The position numbers and the translations under genes are program-made. From Treponema sp. (lineage in GTDB: Bacteria > Spirochaetota > Spirochaetia > Treponematales > Breznakiellaceae), in contig JAISJS010000272.1 in NCBI GenBank assembly GCA_031261385.1, positions 1-20,303 on the forward strand: DNA of 20,303 nucleotides. The letters are read 5' to 3'. Shown in pieces: positions 1-5,529 of this stretch. How positions within the stretch are numbered: position 1 is the stretch's first letter; each line of letters begins with the position of its first letter. Below the pieces are notes generated by a model. That model worked only from the letters and a program-made list of their open reading frames with translations. It was not told the origin of the DNA and made no database searches.

Positions 1-10
1 CTAAAATCGC

Positions 11-40
11 TTGACATTAATCCTGCCTCTGTTATATTAT
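11..40 (+). promoter_or_regulatory. Sigma-70-type promoter of the small lipoprotein gene
   Basis: A perfect -35 box TTGACA lies at 11-16. Two overlapping -10 candidates follow: TATATT at 33-38 (16-bp spacer) and TATTAT at 35-40 (18-bp spacer). Transcription would start at about 45-48, inside the first palindromic operator. The leader would be roughly 60 nt and contains the ribosome site AAAGGAG at 92-98. Confidence 0.75.
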
Positions 41-44
41 GAAA

Positions 45-76
45 ATGAACATTGTTCATAATTGAACGTTGTTCAT
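45..76 (+). promoter_or_regulatory. Tandem palindromic operators over the transcription start
   Basis: ATGAACATTGTTCAT (45-59) is a perfect 15-bp palindrome around a central T. A second copy, TTGAACGTTGTTCAT (62-76), matches it at 13 of 15 positions. Centres are 17 bp apart, and the pair lies immediately downstream of the -10 box, where a bound protein would block initiation. The size and symmetry suit a TetR-type dimeric repressor. The half-site spacing (GAAC-N3-GTTC) differs from the GAAC-N4-GTTC of Firmicute LexA boxes. The repressor itself is not in the window. Confidence 0.65.
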
Positions 77-105
77 TACAGTAATCCGGATAAAGGAGAA
101 ATTTT

Positions 106-462
106 ATGAAAAGCACGCGGTTTATTTTAATGATGGCATTGGCAGCAGGAGCACTTTTTTCAACTTCTTGTGTATCGACGGCGTTATACAAACCGCTAAG
201 CCAGACAGAATTTAGCAGCATGGAAGCAGTTGGAACGGTACAATGTAATTTCTATGCAATGACCTATCTTGGCGCGGGGCAAGTATCCCGTTCCAACAAG
301 CAGCAGGCCTACATCGAATTGATGAAGGAGGCTAATAAAACGTATCAGGGCAATTTTGATATACGAAACATAACAATAGCCTATGTAGGTATTAATATTG
401 AACATGGGAATGAATTTACTGCCAATGGTACCGTTATTTTGCCAAAAAAGGGTTCACTTTGA
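106..462 (+). CDS. Small secreted lipoprotein of unknown function
   Basis: This 118-residue protein begins with a lipoprotein signal peptide: a basic start (K2, R5), a hydrophobic stretch from about residue 6 to 18, and a spirochaete-type lipobox S-T-S-C with lipidated Cys22. The mature part is about 96 residues, probably mixed alpha/beta, with a conserved-looking segment (YIELMKEA, then GNFDIRNITI) around residues 70-90. I do not recognise the family. The ATG is preceded by AAAGGAG (92-98) at a 7-nt spacing, so this start is secure. A strong promoter with tandem operators just upstream suggests tightly controlled, inducible expression. It probably sits on the periplasmic face or the outer membrane. 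No partner gene is adjacent on this strand. Confidence 0.8.
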   Translation: MKSTRFILMMALAAGALFSTSCVSTALYKPLSQTEFSSMEAVGTVQCNFYAMTYLGAGQVSRSNKQQAYIELMKEANKTYQGNFDIRNITIAYVGINIEHGNEFTANGTVILPKKGSL

Positions 463-512
463 TCACCTTTTATGGTATGGTAAGAAAAATTCAAGGGATG
501 AACGAGAAAGAT

Positions 513-715
513 CAGCAATTCCAAATTAGAAAAAATTGTCTGCGGATTTTCCATGATTTGTTCAAAAACATTTAAATATGGTGGCAAATTCTCGATTAAT
601 TGCAAAAACAAAGAAATTAACCGCAGAGAACGCAGAGTTTTTTCTTCTTTGTGTACTCTGCGTTCTTCTCTCTGCGCCCTCTGCGGTTTGTATTTCTTTG
701 AATTTGGAATTACTG
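513..715. mobile_element. MITE-like element 1, 203 bp, with 9-bp target duplication
   Basis: The ends are CAGCAATTCCAAATT (513-527) and AATTTGGAATTACTG (701-715), inverted repeats with one mismatch in 15. The 9-bp direct repeat GAGAAAGAT flanks it exactly (504-512 and 716-724), as expected of a target-site duplication. Inside is a second, longer inverted repeat. CAAAGAAAT (609-617) pairs with 692-700. AACCGCAGAG (619-628) pairs with 679-688. AGAACGCAGAGT (627-638) pairs with 655-666. No transposase or other credible gene is inside. The insertion interrupts the small minus-strand gene that starts at 775. Confidence 0.85.
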
Positions 716-775
716 GAGAAAGATTCCTGTAATGCAATCCATGGAATCCGGAAAAAGTTCCTCAAAAAAGGACAT
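710..775 (-). pseudogene. Small gene truncated by MITE element 1
   Basis: An ATG at 775-773 lies 3 nt after the stop of the upstream small gene and has a good ribosome site (AAAAGGA, 6-nt spacing). It encodes MSFFEELFPDSMDCITGIFL, after which the first bases of the inserted element supply a Gln codon and a TAA stop (712-710). Removing the element and one copy of the 9-bp duplication restores an open frame of about 60 codons, ending at 381. That frame runs antisense into the end of the lipoprotein gene, so the true original C-terminus is uncertain. The function is unknown. Its position directly behind another tiny gene would suit a two-gene cassette such as a toxin-antitoxin pair, but nothing in the sequence proves this. 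Confidence 0.45.
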
Positions 776-778
776 CTC

Positions 779-974
779 TTATCCTTTTAAAGCGTCAAGG
801 ATCTCTTGGGCTAGACGGCCAGCATATTCATCTAAAGATTTTGTATTTTTTACACACAGAGTAGAAATCTGCGGATTGGGGGTTCTGTTTTGTCCGTTCG
901 TAAATATCAGGCGGAAAAAGCGATAAATCATTAAGATCATATTTTGGCTCGTTAAAATAGGAGTTACCTTCCAT
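779..974 (-). pseudogene. Small gene with a one-base frameshift in an A6 run
   Basis: The start is ATG at 974-972, with AAGGAG eight to nine bases upstream. The frame reads MEGNSYFNEPKYDL and onward for 48 codons, then stops at TGA. The downstream frame, offset by +1, continues with KNTKSLDEYAGRLAQEIL to a TAA at 781-779. Dropping one base from the A6 run (T6 on the plus strand, 846-851) joins the two into a smooth 64-residue protein with an acidic, helical C-terminus. The whole span is 196 nt, one more than a multiple of three. The product is unrecognised. The A6 run could mean mutation, sequencing error or transcriptional slippage. A promoter at 1048-1076 serves it. Confidence 0.6.
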
Positions 975-1047
975 ATGTTTTTTCTCCTTACATTGGAATC
1001 ACTAAGGGCAGACAATCAAATCGCAATCAAATAGTAACATACTCTCA

Positions 1048-1076
1048 AATTTATGATATAGGTAAAATAAAGTCAA
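1048..1076 (-). promoter_or_regulatory. Promoter of the small minus-strand gene pair
   Basis: Read on the minus strand, TTGACT (1076-1071) and TAAATT (1053-1048) are separated by 17 bp. The start site would be near 1040, giving a leader of about 65 nt before the ATG at 974. The box match and the downstream ribosome site both support a real transcription unit here. Confidence 0.5.
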
Positions 1077-1094
1077 CTATTGGCAAATGAAAAG

Positions 1095-1235
1095 CAGCAA
1101 TTCCAAATTCAAGAGAGAATACAAACCGCAAAGTCGAAGAAGTCGAAAAAGGAAGAAAATTTCCTTATCCCTTCTTTAACTTATTCGACTTTGCGGTTAA
1201 ATTTCTTCCGATTTTTCCCTCATTTGGAATTACTG
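1095..1235. mobile_element. MITE-like element 2, 141 bp, with 9-bp target duplication
   Basis: It has the same ends as element 1: CAGCAATTCCAAATT (1095-1109) and ATTTGGAATTACTG (1222-1235). A perfect 9-bp direct repeat AATGAAAAG flanks it (1086-1094 and 1236-1244). The interior differs from element 1. An inverted repeat AACCGCAAAGTCGAA (about 1124-1138, with a second GTCGAA at 1142-1147) pairs with TTCGACTTTGCGGTT (1184-1198). It has no coding capacity. It lies between the small broken operon and the 3' end of the long minus-strand operon, and its hairpin could also help end transcription from that operon. Confidence 0.85.
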
Positions 1236-1293
1236 AATGAAAAGCATAAAACTGCCAGAAATAATGCCCATGCACATCTACCGGCAAATAACG

Positions 1294-2082
1294 CTATACC
1301 TGGCAGTCAGCCAGCAACCCCGCCAATTTGGCTTCCTCCCCCGGCGACAGTATGCCCGGCAGAATAACCGGCAAGTCCGGGGTGGGTGGAAGCAGAAAAC
1401 CGCCTTCAAGGAAACGGCGGAATAGTTTTTCCCAATCAGCCGGATTGTGAGTCTCCTTTGGAAAAAGATAGATTCCTTTGCGGCGCCAGGCGCCACCCTT
1501 TTTTAATGCTGAGTTAATTTTATAATACCGAAGGTTCCCCCGCTCCAGCGCGGCGGCAATCAAATCGTATACACCACGGACAGCGACGGCGAGGAATGCC
1601 GGGCTTAAAAGATCTGATGGGGGGAACGGATGAGCTTCCGCAAAAACCGGATCGATGGCCAGGACAAACGGTCCGCCACCCTGCAGGCCCGGTAAGACCG
1701 GGATTAACACCGGGGCAGCGGCTGCTGAAACTAACAGAGAATTTTCCGCATCAACAAAAGGCCGCCATGGCGCCTGATCTGATTTTTCAATTATACCCGT
1801 CAATGACGATGATGAAGCATACACCCGAATTACCCTGCCGGGAAATAATTGCGAGAGAGCTTTGACGAAACGTTTTTCAAGCGGATGGGGCAGGGCTGAA
1901 AAAAGTCCGCGGCTGGCGGTGTTTTTCAGTTCCCGGAGCATATTGGGGGGCGTGTGGCCAAGAACCGCCGCACCGCCTTCCTGATAAAGATCAACAAGGC
2001 GCTTCCCGCCGTCAGTGTAGAGATGAAAATCCCGCGCCCGGAGTACCGGGGGAAGAAGCCGTAATAATTCTGTTTCGCTCAT
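1294..2082 (-). CDS. Aminotransferase-fold protein lacking a visible catalytic core
   Basis: The 262-residue product resembles class III (HemL-like) PLP aminotransferases at both ends. The N-terminal part (FHLYTDGGKRLVDLY, then GGAAVLGHTPPNM) matches the family's substrate-entry region. The segment LSPAFLAVAVRGVYDLIAA and the C-terminal GGFLLPPTP resemble the small domain. Family members have about 400-450 residues. Here most of the large PLP-binding domain is missing, including the aspartate that contacts the PLP ring and the Schiff-base lysine. It is therefore probably not a working transaminase. The frame is intact and starts 3 bp after the uvrD stop, so it is translated with uvrD rather than obviously decaying. 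It may bind a ligand or serve a structural role. The alternative is a stably shortened relic. Confidence 0.6.
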   Translation of the reverse strand: MSETELLRLLPPVLRARDFHLYTDGGKRLVDLYQEGGAAVLGHTPPNMLRELKNTASRGLFSALPHPLEKRFVKALSQLFPGRVIRVYASSSSLTGIIEKSDQAPWRPFVDAENSLLVSAAAAPVLIPVLPGLQGGGPFVLAIDPVFAEAHPFPPSDLLSPAFLAVAVRGVYDLIAAALERGNLRYYKINSALKKGGAWRRKGIYLFPKETHNPADWEKLFRRFLEGGFLLPPTPDLPVILPGILSPGEEAKLAGLLADCQV

Positions 2083-2085
2083 CCG

Positions 2086-4452
2086 TTAATCATCCCTGCC
2101 GATTTTCATAAACCGGGAACCCTGATGGCGGCTTAAAAACCGCACCTCTTTCCCGGTTTCAAAAAGAACCCGCACCACCGGGCCATCCTCACTGTCACGC
2201 ACATCCGCCACGGCGCCGTAACCGTGGTCGTCGTGGTAAAGCCTGTCGCCCTGACTCCAGCCATCGATTGCAGCAGCAGGTTTTCCGCCATATCGGGCAT
2301 TTCCATAACCGCCGCCCGGAGTCAGGCCTGCAAATCCGTACGGCGCATTTCCGATGATCCGCAGGGCGCTCCGGTCAATTTCCCTGAGGAACAGGCTCGG
2401 CTCCATCGGCATGGTACGGCCGAAAACCCGGCGCACGGCACAGGAGGTAAGGTACAACTCATCCATGGCGCGGGTTGCCCCTACGTAGAAAAGCCGCCGC
2501 TCCTCCTCAAGCTCATCATCCTTTTTATCTTCACGGGGAAATACCCCTTGTTCAATCCCCGTCATAACAACACGGCGAAACTCCAGCCCCTTGGTGTTGT
2601 GAAAAGTGATCAGCGTTACGGCTCCGCCTGCGCTGTCCGTTTCATTTTCTGCAGCGGCAGTTTCCAGCGAACGATCCAGTTCGATGTGCTCAAGAAATTC
2701 CAACAATCCCGCTTCACTTGCCTCATAAAGCACTGCGGCGTTCGCCAATTCCTGAAGGTTGTTGATGCGCTGGTTTCCCGATATTTCATCGTGAGCCGCA
2801 TGGTATTCTGCAATTCCCGATTCCTGTATCAGATGCACCACACAAACCGAAAGGCCCTCCCCCGCAGCCAGACCTTCATTATTTTTTGAAGAACGCTTTC
2901 GTTTCTTCGGGGCTACATTGGCTGAATTGATCGTTTCCTTTACATCAGCAGATGTCTTATCACTTTCATCTTCAGCGGCTTCCGGTTCTGCTGTTTGCTC
3001 CAGCGCGGCGCGTCCCCCTTCAATTACCTTGAGAAAAGTTTTTGTCCCCGCGCCTGCCTTTGCCGACAGAACCGGTATAAGTGCCCGCGCCGCAGCGGCA
3101 AGATCACCTGTGGAGTTATTTTCGGCGGCGGCGATGATTCGATCCACCGTTGCGGGCCCCACGCCCCGGCTTGGCTTGTTCACCACCCTGCGAAAGGCCA
3201 CCTCGTCACGCGGATTAGCCATAAACGCAAGCAGGGCCAGCGCGTCTTTGATTTCTTCCCGCTCATAAAACTTGAGGGAGCCTACCACCCGGTAAGGAAT
3301 TCTTCTGCGCAGGAATTCGGTTTCAAAGCCGAGAGACTGGGCATTGGTCCGGTACAGTATCGCCCAGTCGGAATAGACTGCCGGTTTGCTAATTCCGGAA
3401 TTACTAATTGTTGAATTAGCAGGTTCCTTTCCGGCCTTTATTGAATTCTCGATCAACTTTGCGCAGTAGACCGCTTCCTCATCCTGATCCGGCAGAAAGG
3501 CCAGGACCGGCTGCTTACCGTCACCCCGCTCCGCACGCAGGGTTTTCCCGAGCCGTCCCCGGTTGTGATCCACCACCGAAGACGCCGCCTTTAGTATGGG
3601 CGCAGTGGATCGATAATTACTCTCCAGCCGGATAATATCCGTACCGGGAAAACGGTCGGGGAATTCGAGGATGTTACGCACTTCCGCCCCGCGGAAACGG
3701 TAGATCGATTGATCATCATCACCGACAACACATAAATACGTATGCGGCCCAACCAGCGATTTAAGCAGCTCAAACTGGGCGATGTTGGCATCCTGATATT
3801 CGTCAACCATGATCACTTCAAAACGATTCTGAAACCTGTGGGCTATATCGCTTTGGCTCCGCAATATTTCCACGGGCTTTTTGATGAGGTCCCCAAAATC
3901 AACATTACCGATGCGCCCGAGCTTTTCTTCGTATTCTTTATAAATCCGCCTGAAACTTTTTCGGGAATCGATCAGATCCAGTTCGGGGGAATCGGGTGAG
4001 TAAAAATAATCCTTGGCGCGGGATATCTTGTGCGCCGTTTGTTTAACCTCGGCCTTGGGCGCATCCTCCATGATCGAAGAAAGAAGGGCGATCATATCGT
4101 CATCATCATAAATAACAAAGCGGGGATCGAGCCCGGCAAGGCTGCCGTTACGCCTGAGAAACCAGGCGCCAAACGAGTGAAAGGTTCGCAGCATGGCGTC
4201 CCCCGCCCGCCCGTCAATGAGCCGCGCCCGTTCCGCCATTTCCCGTGCCGCCTTGTTGGTAAAAGTTACCGCAAGAATCGAGCGGGGGTCCACACCCTGT
4301 TCCCGGATAAGCCAGGCGATCTTCGTCGTGATTACCCGCGTCTTCCCCGACCCCGCCCCGGCAAGAATAAGCAGGGGGTTTTTGGTGTGCAGCACCGCCG
4401 CCCGCTGTTCAGGATTGAGTATTTCGAGGTAAGAAGGGATCGCATCAGTCAT
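2086..4452 (-). CDS. uvrD: UvrD/PcrA-type superfamily 1 DNA helicase
   Basis: A 3'-5' DNA helicase (788 aa) for nucleotide-excision and mismatch repair and for clearing protein from DNA. Visible motifs in order: Q motif LNPEQ (12-16), Walker A GAGSGKT (32-38), motif II VDEYQDAN (216-223), motif III GDDDQSIYRFRGA (about 243-255), YRTNAQS (motif IV region), HNTKGLEF (about 617-624) and ERRLFYVGATRA (about 651-662). The last 50 residues form the SH3-like tail of PcrA/UvrD (GDRLYHDDHGYGAV). Length is slightly above the usual 720-760 because of an in-frame palindromic insert near residues 344-355 and a charged low-complexity stretch near 490-525. It starts 32 bp after the esterase stop. The ribosome site is weak, so coupling or a minor promoter is possible. 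Confidence 0.95.
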   Translation of the reverse strand: MTDAIPSYLEILNPEQRAAVLHTKNPLLILAGAGSGKTRVITTKIAWLIREQGVDPRSILAVTFTNKAAREMAERARLIDGRAGDAMLRTFHSFGAWFLRRNGSLAGLDPRFVIYDDDDMIALLSSIMEDAPKAEVKQTAHKISRAKDYFYSPDSPELDLIDSRKSFRRIYKEYEEKLGRIGNVDFGDLIKKPVEILRSQSDIAHRFQNRFEVIMVDEYQDANIAQFELLKSLVGPHTYLCVVGDDDQSIYRFRGAEVRNILEFPDRFPGTDIIRLESNYRSTAPILKAASSVVDHNRGRLGKTLRAERGDGKQPVLAFLPDQDEEAVYCAKLIENSIKAGKEPANSTISNSGISKPAVYSDWAILYRTNAQSLGFETEFLRRRIPYRVVGSLKFYEREEIKDALALLAFMANPRDEVAFRRVVNKPSRGVGPATVDRIIAAAENNSTGDLAAAARALIPVLSAKAGAGTKTFLKVIEGGRAALEQTAEPEAAEDESDKTSADVKETINSANVAPKKRKRSSKNNEGLAAGEGLSVCVVHLIQESGIAEYHAAHDEISGNQRINNLQELANAAVLYEASEAGLLEFLEHIELDRSLETAAAENETDSAGGAVTLITFHNTKGLEFRRVVMTGIEQGVFPREDKKDDELEEERRLFYVGATRAMDELYLTSCAVRRVFGRTMPMEPSLFLREIDRSALRIIGNAPYGFAGLTPGGGYGNARYGGKPAAAIDGWSQGDRLYHDDHGYGAVADVRDSEDGPVVRVLFETGKEVRFLSRHQGSRFMKIGRDD
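3388..3420. repeat. In-frame palindromic insert inside uvrD
   Basis: GCTAATTC (3388-3395) and GAATTAGC (3413-3420) form a perfect 8-bp inverted repeat enclosing AATTCCGGAATT (3391-3402), itself a palindrome. The 33 bp equal 11 codons and encode a Ser/Asn/Ile-rich stretch (ANSTISNSGIS). It falls between the helicase 2A core and the YRTNAQS motif, where UvrD proteins normally have a short linker. The minus-strand string AGTAATTCC also occurs at the MITE ends, which may be chance. Confidence 0.5.
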
Positions 4453-4484
4453 TGAATGGAGTATACCATATTTGCAGCCTATAA

Positions 4485-5495
4485 TCAGCTGGTTTCAGAA
4501 CGGCTTATAATAGCAAAAATTTGGTTCAGCGCGGCCCTGGCTTCCCGGGAAGCAGGCATATAGGGCCACACATGCATCATTTCGTTTCCGGAATAGAATT
4601 CAATGGGAAGGCCAGCGGCTTTTATCCGTTCAACAAAGCGGGTTAGCTGGGGATAGAATATTTCGAAGGTACCGGAGAACACGTACAGAGGCGGAAAACC
4701 GGTAAAGTCCCCATACAGCGGCGCATTGAAATAATTGTCCCGGCTCAAATCCAGATTCAAAAGCGAAATAAGGGCAACCGTGAAGGGCATGGAAAGCATC
4801 ACATCACGGGGTTCTATCTTGTACATCTCATCCAAAATGGTCTTGTCCTGCTCGGTGATGATCCCCGGCGACAACAGGACGAGTTTTGCAGGCATAGGCT
4901 GGGGCATTTTGAGGGCCTTATTATGATGGCAATATATCAGGCTGAGCATAGCCCCTGCAGAATCCCCAAGAAAGGTAATACCGGCGGCGGAATACGTCTC
5001 AAGCATCCTGCCGTAAACTTTGGCAATCATTTCGTTCATACATTTAAAGTCCCCGCCGCCGGACGAAAATTCGGGATTGGGGAATTTTTCGCCTGAGGTA
5101 TTGGGAATCAGCGGATAGGCAGGGAACCATACGGTCACACCCAGGCGGGTCACCAGTTTTGAGGCAGCAAGCCAATGCACCGGGTGGGCTTCGTAAATAA
5201 AGCCGCCGCCGTGGAGAAACAGCACCGCCTTTTCATTACCGCTTTTTGTTCCGTTACTTTCAGCGCCGCCTTTTTTTTCTCCGTTTTTCGGCGCAATGAC
5301 GTAACAGGGCCGCCCGCAGATACATTCCTCTATAACGCTATGTTTTTTGTATACATATCCGGGCGGCGCAAATTTCTGCCCGTTCCGTATGGTCTCAATA
5401 TATGCCCGCAGTTCCGGGACAGGCAGTTGAAAGGTTTTTTTATGCCCGATAATTTTTGCGACTTTTTCGACAATTCGGTACGTTACACTTCTCAT
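4485..5495 (-). CDS. Alpha/beta-hydrolase, HSL-type carboxylesterase
   Basis: A 336-residue hydrolase of the hormone-sensitive-lipase family, which cleaves short acyl esters. The oxyanion-hole motif HGGG is at 95-98, the nucleophile elbow GDSAG is at 177-181 with Ser179, and the catalytic His is probably His308 (MMHVW). The acid normally lies in a G-x-x-D context. Here that position reads SGTFEIF with Glu278, so Glu may serve as the acid. No signal peptide is seen, so it is likely cytoplasmic. A Gly/Lys/Asn-rich stretch at 71-89 lengthens the loop before the HGGG strand. The ATG has AAAGGA upstream. It is fourth in the operon, 34 bp after rimO. The natural substrate cannot be read from sequence. 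Confidence 0.85.
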   Translation of the reverse strand: MRSVTYRIVEKVAKIIGHKKTFQLPVPELRAYIETIRNGQKFAPPGYVYKKHSVIEECICGRPCYVIAPKNGEKKGGAESNGTKSGNEKAVLFLHGGGFIYEAHPVHWLAASKLVTRLGVTVWFPAYPLIPNTSGEKFPNPEFSSGGGDFKCMNEMIAKVYGRMLETYSAAGITFLGDSAGAMLSLIYCHHNKALKMPQPMPAKLVLLSPGIITEQDKTILDEMYKIEPRDVMLSMPFTVALISLLNLDLSRDNYFNAPLYGDFTGFPPLYVFSGTFEIFYPQLTRFVERIKAAGLPIEFYSGNEMMHVWPYMPASREARAALNQIFAIISRSETS

Positions 5496-5529
5496 GGGAC
5501 TTCCTTTAGAATTTTAATCTGCTTATACA

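Noticed and set aside
45..76. LexA/SOS box upstream of the lipoprotein gene
   Set aside because: The dyads are GAAC-N3-GTTC, not the GAAC-N4-GTTC of Firmicute-type boxes, and the gene has no repair role.
5271..5278. A8 homopolymer in the esterase gene as a phase-variation switch
   Set aside because: Similar A/T runs occur in several long genes here, and the frame is intact; a run of eight alone is not evidence of switching.
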